The notes: generated by a model from the letters alone, not told the origin. DNA of 64,000 nt from Candidatus Leptovillus affinis (GCA_016705235.1 JADIYP010000004.1:1-64000), one strand, 5' to 3'. Positions 17,016-24,802 are shown, counted from the first letter of the stretch. Numbers and translations are program-made.

Positions 17016-17294
17016 ATGTGCCGTAACATCAAACAACTGTATAACTTCGATCCCCCTGCCACCGACGAAGAAGTGCGCGAGGCCGCCCTGCAATACATCC
17101 GCAAAGTCAGCGGCTTTCGCCAGCCTTCCCAGGCAAATCAGGCTGCCTTTGATCAGGCGGTCAGCGACGTAGCCGCCGCCACCCAACATCTTCTGGATGC
17201 CCTGATTACCACTGCCCCGCCCCACAATCGTGAAACAGAAGCGGCCAAAGCCCGCGCCCGATCTGCCCAGCGCTTTGGCGGCTCGCCGGGTTAA
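17016..17294 (+). CDS. DUF2277 family protein
   Basis: 92 residues; MCRNIKQLYNFDPPATDEEV, AALQYIRKVSGFRQPSQANQ and the C-terminal EAAKARARSAQRFG are the DUF2277 signature over full length. The start at 17016 is set by AAGGGAGA and the invariant MCRNIK N terminus; upstream in-frame codons belong to the hairpin. Function is unknown. It is followed 5 bases later by the flavin oxidoreductase gene, so they probably share a transcript. Confidence 0.85.
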   Translation: MCRNIKQLYNFDPPATDEEVREAALQYIRKVSGFRQPSQANQAAFDQAVSDVAAATQHLLDALITTAPPHNRETEAAKARARSAQRFGGSPG

Positions 17295-17299
17295 CGCCG

Positions 17300-18277
17300 A
17301 TGCTTTCCATTGCCTTCCAGACCAATAAACCCCTGCGCGATTATGGCCCGTTGGCGCAGCAGGCCGAAGCCTATGGCTTCGACGGCGTGACGGTTTACAA
17401 CGACCTGCTCTACCAACCGGCCTGGCTGCCGCTGCTGGAAATGGCCCGCCACACCAACCGTGTGCGCCTGGGACCGGCCGCCGTTAACCCGTTTACCTGC
17501 CACCCCATCAACATTGCCGGGAACATTGCTTTGCTGGATGAGGCCAGCAACGGCCGTGCCTATCTGGGCATCGCGCGGGGAGCCTGGCTGGACTTCGTAG
17601 GCCTGAACCCGCCCCAACCCATCGCCGCCTTGCGTGAAGCCATTGCCTGCGTGCGCCACCTGCTGCAGCAGGCCAAAGAGCCACTGCCGGGCCGCCATTT
17701 CCCCCTGGCCGGCGGCGATTCCCTGCGCTGGACCATCCACCGGCCCGATGTGCCCGTGCTGCTGGGCACGTGGGGCGCGCGCACCATCGCCGCCTGCCGC
17801 GATCAGGTGGACGAGATTAAATTGGGCGGTTCGGCCAATCCGGCCGTGGTGGATTGGCTGCGAGCGATTATCGACCGGGCAACCATAGGTATCGCCCTGG
17901 GCGCGGTGACTGTGGTGGCTGAAGATGGCCAGGCGGCGCGTGATCTGGCCCGCCGGGAAGTGGCCCTCTATCTGCCGGTGGTGGCCGAACTGGACCCAAC
18001 CGTATCGTTGGACCCGGAGTTGGTGGCTGGCTTGAAAACGGCCGTACAAACCTACGACTTCCCCCGTGCCGCCAGCTATATTTCCGACGACTTGCTGGCC
18101 CGCTTCGCCTTTGCCGGAACGCCAGACGACATCATTGCCCAGACGGACGCCATCTTTGCCGCCGGAGCGGATCGGGTGGAGTTTGGCACGCCGCATGGCC
18201 TGAGCGCGCAGGCTGGACTAGAATTACTGGGCAAGAAGGTGCTGCCCTACGTCACGCGACCGGCGGCCAAGGCATAA
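17300..18277 (+). CDS. LLM-class (F420- or FMN-dependent) oxidoreductase
   Basis: 325 residues, a luciferase-like TIM barrel of the methylene-H4MPT reductase type: LAQQAEAYGFDGVTVYNDLL, VRLGPAAVNPFTCHPINIAG, LGIARGAWLDFVGL, VPVLLGTWGARTIAACRDQV, EIKLGGSANPAVVDW. The VNPFTCHP loop resembles the F420-binding loop of Mer-like enzymes, so F420 use is plausible but not proven. The substrate is unknown. It is coupled to the DUF2277 gene. Confidence 0.85.
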   Translation: MLSIAFQTNKPLRDYGPLAQQAEAYGFDGVTVYNDLLYQPAWLPLLEMARHTNRVRLGPAAVNPFTCHPINIAGNIALLDEASNGRAYLGIARGAWLDFVGLNPPQPIAALREAIACVRHLLQQAKEPLPGRHFPLAGGDSLRWTIHRPDVPVLLGTWGARTIAACRDQVDEIKLGGSANPAVVDWLRAIIDRATIGIALGAVTVVAEDGQAARDLARREVALYLPVVAELDPTVSLDPELVAGLKTAVQTYDFPRAASYISDDLLARFAFAGTPDDIIAQTDAIFAAGADRVEFGTPHGLSAQAGLELLGKKVLPYVTRPAAKA

Positions 18278-18285
18278 AATTATGC

Positions 18286-18349
18286 AGACCCCACGGGTTT
18301 TGCCTGGAGTAATGTTGCGTCATAAAACACAAAACCCTTGGGGTCTTTT
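18286..18349 (+). terminator. Hairpin repeat with T-run after the LLM gene
   Basis: AGACCCCACGGGTTTTG (18286-18302) pairs with CAAAACCCTTGGGGTCT (18330-18346) with one mismatch, followed by TTTT. The loop (GGAGTAATGTTGCGTCATA) closely resembles the loops at 62798 and 62888, so this is a dispersed repeat that may serve as terminator. Confidence 0.6.
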
Positions 18350-18358
18350 CTAAACGCA

Positions 18359-18391
18359 AGATTGGTTCACTCTTGGAGATTGAACCAATCT
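18359..18391. repeat. AGATTGGTTCA inverted repeat
   Basis: AGATTGGTTCA (18359-18369) and TGAACCAATCT (18381-18391), perfect 11-bp arms, end 8 bases before the start of the TIGR04076-like gene. A relative lies at 24743-24775, also just upstream of a gene. It may be an operator or a repeat; it includes or displaces the ribosome binding site region. Confidence 0.6.
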
Positions 18392-18399
18392 AAGACACC

Positions 18400-18741
18400 A
18401 TGACTACGGATCAATTTGAGCTTTACGACCTGACAATTGTAGTAGAAGCCATAGAAGGGCACTGCACCTGCCAGATGCAGGTGGGCGACTGTTTCTATCT
18501 GCGCGGCGGCAAGCTGTCTTTGCCAGAGGGGCAGGACTTTTGCCTGTACGCTCTGCAAGCGACCATCCCCTTGCTGCCGGCCAAACAGCGCCAAAACCAT
18601 CCCGCCGATTGGCTGGAGACCGACGGCCGTGTCGTTTGTCCAGACCCCGCCTGCCAGCTTATCATGCGCATCGACCGCACCGGCAAGCGTACCTTGCGCC
18701 ACAACGATGTCAGCCCCATTCCCTGGGAAAGCGAATCCTGA
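18400..18741 (+). CDS. TIGR04076 family protein
   Basis: 113 residues: LYDLTIVVEAIEGHCTCQMQ, VGDCFYLRGGKLSLPEGQDF, CLYALQATIPLLPAKQR, then VVCPDPACQLIMRIDRTGKR. The VGD.F...G......P...C.YA...I.P...A pattern matches the small Cys-containing TIGR04076 family of unknown function. CPDPAC near residue 90 and CTC near 28 could bind metal. No clear Shine-Dalgarno; an inverted repeat lies immediately upstream. Confidence 0.7.
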   Translation: MTTDQFELYDLTIVVEAIEGHCTCQMQVGDCFYLRGGKLSLPEGQDFCLYALQATIPLLPAKQRQNHPADWLETDGRVVCPDPACQLIMRIDRTGKRTLRHNDVSPIPWESES

Positions 18742-18751
18742 ATTTAACCTT

Positions 18752-18810
18752 AGACCCTAAGGGTTTGCACTTGAGAAACTGACCTTTTGCAACTCAAACC
18801 CTTAGGGTCT
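18752..18810. repeat. Hairpin repeat between TIGR04076 gene and lspA
   Basis: AGACCCTAAGGGTTTG (18752-18767) and CAAACCCTTAGGGTCT (18795-18810), a perfect 16-bp stem. The loop (CACTTGAGAAACTGACCTTTTG) resembles that of the repeat at 26923, defining a sub-family. It may terminate the upstream transcript. Confidence 0.75.
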
Positions 18811-18843
18811 TCCGGAAGAGACCCGACCTGCTGCATGTAACCT

Positions 18844-19356
18844 ATGAAACAAACACCTAAACTCCTCATCCTCAGCCTCATTTTGCTTGTATCCATTGGC
18901 CTGGACCAGTTCACCAAAGCCATTGCCCGTGAACGATTAGCCGGTACCCCGCCCACATCTTACCTGGGCGATATATTTCGCCTGCACTACATCGAAAACC
19001 ACGGCGCGTTCCTGGGACTGGGGGCCAATCTGCCCGACTCGGTACGCGCCTGGATTATGATTGGCTTTGTGGGCACGGCCGTTCTCGCCATGCTCATCTA
19101 CGTCCTCAAAGCCAACGACCTCTCCGTCTTCGGCGTTGTGGGCTGGTCGCTCATCATCAGCGGCGGCCTGGGCAACCTGATTGATCGCATCCTCTTTAAC
19201 GGCGCAGTGGTCGATTTCATGAACCTCGGCCTGGGGCGCTTACGTACCGGCATCTTCAACGTCGCCGACGTAGCTGTGATGGTGGGCCTGGGTATCATCA
19301 TCCTCGACCAACTGCTTGAGCAGCGCGCCAATCAGCCAGCCAAACCATCTGCCTGA
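18844..19356 (+). CDS. lspA: Signal peptidase II (prolipoprotein signal peptidase)
   Basis: 170 residues with four membrane helices. Removes lipoprotein signal peptides at the membrane. Conserved blocks: GLDQFTKA near the N terminus, IENHGAFLGLG, then the catalytic regions GGLGNLIDRILFNGAVVDFM and GIFNVADVAV, holding the two catalytic aspartates. Its substrates in this window include the lipoprotein at 9692. It is followed 9 bases later by the MerR-type gene. Confidence 0.93.
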   Translation: MKQTPKLLILSLILLVSIGLDQFTKAIARERLAGTPPTSYLGDIFRLHYIENHGAFLGLGANLPDSVRAWIMIGFVGTAVLAMLIYVLKANDLSVFGVVGWSLIISGGLGNLIDRILFNGAVVDFMNLGLGRLRTGIFNVADVAVMVGLGIIILDQLLEQRANQPAKPSA

Positions 19357-19365
19357 GCTTGCGCC

Positions 19366-20139
19366 ATGCCGCTCCAATACCTGCGCACAACCCAGATTGC
19401 CAAAGCAGTCGGCGTGCATCCCAACACCGTCCGTTTATACGAAGCATGGGGCTTCCTGCCGCCCATCCCGCGCACAGCCAGCGGCTACCGCTGCTTTACG
19501 CCAGTCCACCTGGAACAGATGCGTCTGGCGCGCATTGCCCTGGTGTGGCCTTATCCCGGCGGTAAAGAAGTGGTCATCGACCTGATTCATCAGGCGCGGG
19601 ATAACAACCTGGGCGAAGCGTTGGCCCTGGCTAACCGCTACCTGGCGCAGGTGCGCGCAGAACAGGGCTACGCCGAAGAAGCCGCCGCTTACCTGGAACA
19701 ATGGGCGCAGGGACACATCAGCGATGCGACCCATGAGCCGCTGTTGATAAGCGCCGCTGCCGCACAATTGGGCGTTTCCAGCGATAAGCTGCGTAACTGG
19801 GAGCGTAATGGCTTGCTGGACGTGCCGCGCCAGCCACAGAACGGCTATCGGCTTTATGGGGCGGCCCAGATGGGGCGGGCGCGGGTGATTCGAATGTTGC
19901 GGCAGGCGGGGTACAGCGTTACGGCCGTTCTCCGCATGTGCCGCCAGTTTGATGCCGGGCAGCGCGACGGTCTGCGCGATGTATTAGACACCGTCGATCC
20001 CAACGAGGATATTTATTACGTCACCGACAACTGGCTAACCACCCTCCGCGAAGCTGAAGCGCGCGCTCAGGCCATTATCGAACAGCTAAACCACATGCAG
20101 GCAACGGCCGTTCCCCCCACAGACGCAGAAAAAATTTAA
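19366..20139 (+). CDS. Regulator with two MerR-type DNA-binding domains
   Basis: 257 residues. The first MerR helix-turn-helix is LRTTQIAKAVGVHPNTVRLY with the wing EAWGFLPPIPRTASGYRCFT (residues 5-45). A second is LLISAAAAQLGVSSDKLRNW with ERNGLLDVPRQPQNGYRLYG (residues ~125-165). The tandem duplication in one chain is unusual; most MerR proteins have one domain and dimerise. No metal-binding cysteines are evident. The stop codon lies inside an inverted repeat at 20136. It precedes an ABC exporter operon which it might control. Confidence 0.8.
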   Translation: MPLQYLRTTQIAKAVGVHPNTVRLYEAWGFLPPIPRTASGYRCFTPVHLEQMRLARIALVWPYPGGKEVVIDLIHQARDNNLGEALALANRYLAQVRAEQGYAEEAAAYLEQWAQGHISDATHEPLLISAAAAQLGVSSDKLRNWERNGLLDVPRQPQNGYRLYGAAQMGRARVIRMLRQAGYSVTAVLRMCRQFDAGQRDGLRDVLDTVDPNEDIYYVTDNWLTTLREAEARAQAIIEQLNHMQATAVPPTDAEKI

Positions 20140-20226
20140 CGCCAAGGCGCAAAGCGGCCAAGAAGCAAAGGAAATGATGCACGGCAACACTTTGCGCCCT
20201 TCGCCTCTTGGCGTTCTTTGCGTTAA
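20136..20226. repeat. Imperfect inverted repeat with GCAAAG motifs
   Basis: TTAACGCCAAGGCGCAAAG at the merR stop (20136-20154) is mirrored by CTTGGCG and CTTTGCGTTAA ending at 20226. This GCCAAGGCGCAAAG-type palindrome is intergenic and overlaps the stop codon of the regulator. Confidence 0.5.
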
Positions 20227-20287
20227 AGCGCGCCCCGATCCCCAAACCCTCCATTTATCCACCAACCTTGTAAGATAAGGGATGAGA

Positions 20288-20378
20288 TACAAAAGCGAGA
20301 GGGGGAGCGAGAGCGAGAGTAAGAGTAGTCGATTTCTTCTCTTCTTCTTCCGCTAGCTCTCGCTCTCGCTCTAGCTAA
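20288..20378. repeat. Purine/pyrimidine-rich GCGAGAG inverted repeat
   Basis: A purine-rich strand, GAGCGAGAGCGAGAGTAAGA (from 20311), is complemented downstream by CTAGCTCTCGCTCTCGCTCT (20354-20373). The mirror tracts could form a long hairpin or triplex-like DNA. A related GAGCAAGAGCAAGAGCGAGAG tract is at 7474-7500. The ABC-2 ATPase gene starts 12 bases after it, with the ribosome binding site AAGGAGGAGC. Confidence 0.6.
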
Positions 20379-20390
20379 GGAGGAGCAAGC

Positions 20391-21389
20391 ATGAACAACG
20401 CCCACATCGAGGTGCAAAATCTAAGCAAGACCTACCGCGTGCCGCAGCGGCAGAGCGGGTTGGGCGCGGCGCTGCGCAGCCTGGCACGGCGAGAATATAC
20501 AGAGGTTACGGCCGTTTCCCACCTCTCCTTTACCATCCAGCCCGGCGAAATGGTCGGCTTTATCGGCCCTAACGGCGCGGGCAAGACGACTACCCTGAAG
20601 ATGTTGGCCGGCCTGCTGCACCCCACGGGCGGCACGGCCGTTATTGATGGCTACATCCCCTGGGAGCGCCAGCCCGATTACCTGCGCCGCATCAGCATGG
20701 TGCTGGGCAACAAGAGCCAGATGTTGTGGGATATTCCGCCGCTGGATACCTTCCATGTCCTGGGCGAGATTTACGGCCTCGACAAAACCGCCTGGCAGCA
20801 AACCGTGGATGAATTAACGGCCGTGCTGCAAATGGAAGACCTGCTGACCAAACCGGTGCGCAACCTGTCGTTGGGCGAGCGCATGAAGTGTGAATTGGTG
20901 GCCGCCCTGCTGCACCGGCCGTCGGTGTTATTCCTCGACGAGCCGACGCTGGGGCTGGACGTTTCGATGCAGCGACGGCTGCGCCAGTTCATCGCCGATA
21001 CCAATCGCCGCACCGGGGCCACGATGATCCTCACCAGCCATTACATGGCTGACGTGGCCGAACTTTGCCCGCGTGTCATCCTCATCCACCACGGACGGCT
21101 GCTCTATGATGGCCTGTTGGGGCAGCTCAGCGACCAGTTGGCCCCGTTCAAACTCATTCGCCTGACGCTGGACCGGGACAATGGCAGCGCGGATTGGCGC
21201 GAAAGGCTGCCGGAGGGCACGGCCGTCTTAAACCCCGACCCCGCCAACCTGACCCTGCGCGTCCCCCGGCGGGAAACGTCGGCCATTACTGCCTACTTAC
21301 TCAACACCCTGCCCGTTGTCGATCTGTCCGTGGAAAACCCGCCGCTGGAAGCGGTCATTGACCAGATTTACCAGGAAGCCGCTGTTTAG
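20391..21389 (+). CDS. ABC-2-type exporter ATPase subunit
   Basis: 332 residues, cytoplasmic ATPase. Walker A GPNGAGKTT near residue 58, signature LSLGERMK near 160, Walker B VLFLDEPTLGLD near 180 and TSHYMADV H-loop; the C-terminal ~100 residues form the regulatory domain seen in DrrA/NatA-like subunits. It pairs with the two permeases at 21499 and 22390. The triad resembles the family with ABC2_membrane_6 permeases; the substrate is unknown. AAGGAGGAGC precedes the ATG. Confidence 0.88.
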   Translation: MNNAHIEVQNLSKTYRVPQRQSGLGAALRSLARREYTEVTAVSHLSFTIQPGEMVGFIGPNGAGKTTTLKMLAGLLHPTGGTAVIDGYIPWERQPDYLRRISMVLGNKSQMLWDIPPLDTFHVLGEIYGLDKTAWQQTVDELTAVLQMEDLLTKPVRNLSLGERMKCELVAALLHRPSVLFLDEPTLGLDVSMQRRLRQFIADTNRRTGATMILTSHYMADVAELCPRVILIHHGRLLYDGLLGQLSDQLAPFKLIRLTLDRDNGSADWRERLPEGTAVLNPDPANLTLRVPRRETSAITAYLLNTLPVVDLSVENPPLEAVIDQIYQEAAV

Positions 21390-21413
21390 GCCCTAAATAT
21401 CCTGCCCTTACCA

Positions 21414-21447
21414 AGACCTAACAGGTTTTCTGAAACCTGTTAGGTCT
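21414..21447. repeat. Hairpin repeat between ABC ATPase and permease
   Basis: AGACCTAACAGGTTT (21414-21428) and AAACCTGTTAGGTCT (21433-21447), a perfect 15-bp stem within the operon. Its central bases differ from the other copies but the outer AGACC/GGTCT and GGTTT/AAACC skeleton is kept. Confidence 0.75.
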
Positions 21448-21498
21448 AAGCGGAGTTAAAGGTCAACGGTTACTTAGCAACTTGACGGAGATATACCC

Positions 21499-22296
21499 AT
21501 GAACCACAACCATCAAGGCGGTCTGGCGCTCATTCGCGCCACCTGGCTTTCCTGGATGCAGCACCGCAGCTTTTTCTTTATTCTCGCTTTTGGCTGGATG
21601 ATGCAGCCGTTGATCTTTATGTTTGTCTGGGCCACGGCCGCCGGCGACCAAACCATCGGCGGCCTGACGCGTGGGGAGATCGTCGCCTACTATCTCACGT
21701 TGATCCTGGTCAACCAGATTACTTACTCCCAGACCAACTGGACAGTTGGCGACCTGATTCGCGGCGGCGATATGAACCGCCTGCTGCTGCTGCCGATGTC
21801 GCCGCTTTACAATACGCTGGCCTCGGAATTGGCCGGTAAAGTGGTCTATCTGACCTTTGTGCTGCCCATCGTTCTACTATTGACGCTGCTGCTAAAACCA
21901 GCGTTTAACCTGACGGCCGTTTCCCTTTTCGCCTTCCTCCCCGCCCTGCTGCTCGCCTGGCTGCTGCGCTTTTTGTGGGGTTACGCGCTGGCTTTGCTCG
22001 CCTTCTGGGCTGCCCGCGCCGACGCTCTGCTGGCCGTGCAAGATGCCCTGGTTTTTCTACTGGCGGGGCAGGCCGCGCCCACGCTGCTGCTGCCCCCGCT
22101 CTTACGCACCCTGGCCGTCATCCTGCCTTTTCGTTACATGGTCGGCTTCCCGGCGGAGGTGCTGACCGGGCAGCTAAATGGGACGCAGTTAACGGCAGGA
22201 TTTGTCGCGCAGATAGGTTGGCTGGCGGTTACGCTGCTGCTGTATCAGGTTATGTGGCGGCGGGGGGTGCGGCAGTATACGGCCGTTGGCGGCTAA
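21499..22296 (+). CDS. ABC-2-type permease, first subunit
   Basis: 265 residues with about six membrane helices (FFFILAFGWMMQPLIFMFVW, VVYLTFVLPIVLLLTLLL, LFAFLPALLLAWLLRFLWGY and others). Residues ~75-105 read NWTVGDLIRGGDMNRLLLLP, MSPLYNTLASELAGKV, a pattern of the ABC2_membrane_6 family. GACGGAGATATACCC before the ATG is a good ribosome binding site. It forms the exporter channel with the next gene. Confidence 0.8.
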   Translation: MNHNHQGGLALIRATWLSWMQHRSFFFILAFGWMMQPLIFMFVWATAAGDQTIGGLTRGEIVAYYLTLILVNQITYSQTNWTVGDLIRGGDMNRLLLLPMSPLYNTLASELAGKVVYLTFVLPIVLLLTLLLKPAFNLTAVSLFAFLPALLLAWLLRFLWGYALALLAFWAARADALLAVQDALVFLLAGQAAPTLLLPPLLRTLAVILPFRYMVGFPAEVLTGQLNGTQLTAGFVAQIGWLAVTLLLYQVMWRRGVRQYTAVGG

Positions 22297-22326
22297 CCCC
22301 ATGCGCCCAGTCCATCTGCCGCCTTT

Positions 22327-22359
22327 AGATTTGACAAATCTTGGAGATTTGTCAAATCT
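22327..22359. repeat. AGATTTGACAAATCT hairpin, second copy
   Basis: AGATTTGACAAATCT (22327-22341) and AGATTTGTCAAATCT (22345-22359) are reverse complements. It is located between the two permease genes and related to 16964-16996. Confidence 0.7.
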
Positions 22360-22389
22360 TGCCGAGTTAAAAGTCAGAGGAGCCTTACC

Positions 22390-23181
22390 ATGATGCACTT
22401 ACGCTTGATCCGCGCCTTTATCAGCGCCTCCGCCCAGGAAGAGGCAGCTTACCGGGCCAACTTCTACATCAGCCTGCTCCATTCTCTGCTTAATTTTGCC
22501 ACCGGCTTGCTGGGATTGGGCATCATTTACGGGCAGGTGCAGACCATTCAAGGCTGGGATTACGCCTCGGCGCTGGCCGTGCTGGGCGTCTATCTCACCG
22601 TTAGCGCCCTGCGCGGCCTGATGATGGGGCCGAGCCTGGATGCTTTGGCCGGGATGGACGGTGAAGTATGGCGCGGCGCGTTCGACTTCACGCTCTTGCG
22701 ACCGGTGCGTACGCAGTTTTTGGTCAGCGTGCGTAAGTGGCGGCTGTTTGCCTTATTTGATTTGCTGCTGGGGCTGCTGGTATTGGGCACGGCCGTTACC
22801 CGTCTAAACCACACCCTCAGCCTGTACCACATCGCCGCCTTCCTGCTGGCCCTGGCCGCCGGACTGCTGGCGCTGTACGCCATCTTGCTGGCCGCCGCCA
22901 GCCTGGTCTTCTGGGATCCGGGGCTGATGGTGGGCTGGGTGTTCGACAGCGTTTTTCAGATGGCCCGCTACCCGGTAGGCTTATATCCGGGCTGGCTGCG
23001 CCTGGTTCTGACCTGGATTATTCCTGTGGGTTTCATCACATCTATCCCGGCGGCGGCGCTAAGTGAAGGGCTGTCGTGGGAGCTGCTGGGGGTTAGTCTG
23101 GCGTTTGCGTTGGTATTGGCGGCCGGGGCCTCCTGGCTGTTCCGCGCCGGGCTGCGCCGCTATGCCAGCGCATCGAGCTAA
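22390..23181 (+). CDS. ABC-2-type permease, second subunit
   Basis: 263 residues, about six membrane helices. It begins LIRAFISASAQEEAAYRANF and contains WRGAFDFTLLRPVRTQFLVS, the charged cytoplasmic loop that matches LIRGG..R.LLLP of its partner, and FQMARYPVGLYPGWLRLVLT typical of this permease family. AGAGGAGCC precedes the start (ATG at 22390 or 22393). Completes the three-gene exporter. Confidence 0.8.
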   Translation: MMHLRLIRAFISASAQEEAAYRANFYISLLHSLLNFATGLLGLGIIYGQVQTIQGWDYASALAVLGVYLTVSALRGLMMGPSLDALAGMDGEVWRGAFDFTLLRPVRTQFLVSVRKWRLFALFDLLLGLLVLGTAVTRLNHTLSLYHIAAFLLALAAGLLALYAILLAAASLVFWDPGLMVGWVFDSVFQMARYPVGLYPGWLRLVLTWIIPVGFITSIPAAALSEGLSWELLGVSLAFALVLAAGASWLFRAGLRRYASASS

Positions 23182-23497
23182 GAACAAAACCCTAAGGGTT
23201 TAAGCCCCACGCAATCTAACTCCCCAAGAACAAACCCTTAGGGTTTAAGCCCCAGGTACTCTAACTCCCCAAGAACAAAACCCTAAGGGTTTAAGCCCCA
23301 GTATTCTAACTCCCCAAGAACAAACCCTTAGGGTTTAAGCCCCAGGTACTCTAACTCCCCAAGAACAAAACCCTAAGGGTTTAAGCCCCACGCAATCTAA
23401 ATCCCCAAGAACAAACCCTTAGGGTTTAAGCCCCAGGTATTCTAACTCCCCAAGAACAAAACCCTAAGGGTTTAAGAAAACCCTTAGGGTTTATCTC
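23182..23497. repeat. Tandem array of ~46-bp units with alternating AAACCCTAAGGGTTT cores
   Basis: Seven units. Each has AAGAACAAA, a 15-base odd palindrome, then AAGCCCCA, a variable 6-8 bases and CTAACTCCCC. Cores in units 1, 3, 5 and 7 read AAACCCTAAGGGTTT, those in 2, 4 and 6 read AAACCCTTAGGGTTT, which is the reverse complement. No gene is seen from 23182 to 23598. The core relates this array to the dispersed AGACCC hairpins. Confidence 0.9.
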
Positions 23498-23598
23498 CCG
23501 TTGACGCCCCATCCCGCCATGTAGATAATTACCCCACCAGCAAAACAATCGCTTAAACCATCAGGTTTAACGCCAACAACTCATTCAGGAGGGATTCC

Positions 23599-24288
23599 AT
23601 GTCTATTCGCTACTTCTTACGCCCCAACAAGTTACCCACCAACCCCGATGCCTACGTAGCCCACGTAAAACCCTGGGGCACGCTGATGGAGGAAGATATT
23701 ATTAACCGGATGCAGCGCCAGGGCAGCACCATCACCCGCGAAGATGCGCTGGCGGCCGTTTATCTATACCAAAAAACCATCCTCGATGCCCTGGGCGAGG
23801 GGTACAACGTGGTAACAGACACGGTGAACTACAGCGCCAGCATTCGCGGCACCTTCCCCGGCGCCGATGTCTCCTTTAACCGCAGCCGGCACACGATTCA
23901 GGCGGTTGTGCGGCCGGGCAAACGGCTGCGCTTCGCCCTGCGCGAGGCGGCGGTGACGCGCATCGAACCGGCCTCGCGCCTGCCCCTGCCGCAAACCCTG
24001 TATGACGCTGGCAGTGAAACAGTCAACCATTACCTGACGCCCGGCAGCATGGCCCGGCTAAACGGCCGTCGCCTCAAATATGATCCCACCGATGAGTTGC
24101 AGGGCATCTTCTTTCTGGACGAAACGCGCCGGGAAACGGCCGTTACCCAAACCGCCAAACTCAGCCCCAGCGAACTCATCTTCATCGTACCGCCCATGCC
24201 GCCAGGAACCTATACCTTAATCGTGCGTAACATCCCCCAGCAGGAGCTGCTTCAAGGCCAACTTGATCAACGCCTCACCATCGCCTGA
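23599..24288 (+). CDS. HU-like DNA-binding protein with C-terminal DUF4469/Ig-like domain
   Basis: 229 residues. The N-terminal half (RYFLRPNKLPTNPDAYVAHV, EEDIINRMQRQGSTITREDA, GYNVVTDTVNYSASIRGTF) has the HU-IHF fold pattern of the HU-HIG family. The C-terminal ~100 residues (LTPGSMARLNGRRLKYDP, LQGIFFLDE, LIFIVPPMPPGTYTLIVRNI) look like the beta-sandwich DUF4469. A nucleoid-associated or DNA-bridging role is inferred. AGGAGGGATTCC is a strong ribosome binding site. It sits between two repeat arrays. Confidence 0.75.
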   Translation: MSIRYFLRPNKLPTNPDAYVAHVKPWGTLMEEDIINRMQRQGSTITREDALAAVYLYQKTILDALGEGYNVVTDTVNYSASIRGTFPGADVSFNRSRHTIQAVVRPGKRLRFALREAAVTRIEPASRLPLPQTLYDAGSETVNHYLTPGSMARLNGRRLKYDPTDELQGIFFLDETRRETAVTQTAKLSPSELIFIVPPMPPGTYTLIVRNIPQQELLQGQLDQRLTIA

Positions 24289-24300
24289 TCTCCATCAGTT

Positions 24301-24499
24301 AGATAGCTATGCAAGTGATAGTTAGATAGTTATGCTCATACCCATAGCATAGCTATCTAACTATTTGCAGCATAGCTATGCTAATACTTGTTACATAGCT
24401 ATGCTAATACCTGTTACATAGCTATTCTGCTACCCGTTACATAGCTATGCTGCTACTCGTTACATAGTTATGCTAATACCCATTACATAACTATCTGAT
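24301..24499. repeat. Short tandem repeats around CATAGCTATG
   Basis: About eight degenerate ~23-bp units of the form GTTACATAGCTATGCTAATACC, with variants such as TAGATAGTTATG and CATAACTATCTGATAG. The palindrome CATAGCTATG is the core. It is AT-rich against a GC-rich background. It is intergenic, downstream of the HU-like gene. Confidence 0.85.
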
Positions 24500-24509
24500 A
24501 GAGAAAGTT

Positions 24510-24735
24510 CTTACCGCAGGCGAGCAATTGTCTGGGCAAGGGCGGCAGCCCCATCAACCCTGGCGGGGAACAGGCGGAGCAGTTAGACGGCCGTTGCCGC
24601 CAATGCCAACCCCGCAGCCAGATACGCCGGACGCGCAAAGCCTGCTAAAATATAGTCTGCTCAATCATCAACTTTGAGCGGTTCAGCCAGTTTGGCGGCG
24701 CTGGCGGAGATCGGGTAGTGGAAAAGATACGGCCG
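24510..24735 (-). pseudogene. Possible gene remnant with in-frame stops
   Basis: On the minus strand one frame reads RPYLFHYPISASAAKLAEPL, KVDD, stop, ADYILAGFARPAYLAAGLAL, AATAV, stop, LLRLFPARVDGAAALAQTIA, RLR, stop. The composition is protein-like (hydrophobic helix plus charged tail), but two stops interrupt it and no start is seen. It may be the decayed 3' end of a membrane protein. The rest of 24289-24802 holds only repeats. Confidence 0.3.
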
Positions 24736-24742
24736 TCAGGAA

Positions 24743-24775
24743 AGATTGAACCAATCTCTTCGATTGATCCAATCT
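24743..24775. repeat. AGATTGAACCAATCT inverted repeat upstream of acyl-CoA synthetase
   Basis: AGATTGAACCAATCT (24743-24757) and ATTGATCCAATCT (24763-24775) form overlapping dyads. It is related to 18359-18391. Its reading-frame extension into the next gene was rejected as coding. Confidence 0.55.
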
Positions 24776-24802
24776 ACAGAACCCAGGCCACGAGTGAACC
24801 CC

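Noticed and set aside
23182..23497. CRISPR array
   Set aside because: The intervals between palindromes are themselves repeated and not unique spacers, the repeat core is only 15 bases, and no cas gene is nearby.
23182..23497. Telomere-like TTAGGG/CCCTAA repeats
   Set aside because: The hexamer occurs once per ~46-bp unit inside a palindrome, not in tandem, and it is flanked by ordinary chromosomal genes.
24746..24802. Upstream start for the acyl-CoA synthetase
   Set aside because: These 19 codons are encoded by an inverted repeat and are not family-like; the ATG at 24803 gives the expected N terminus.
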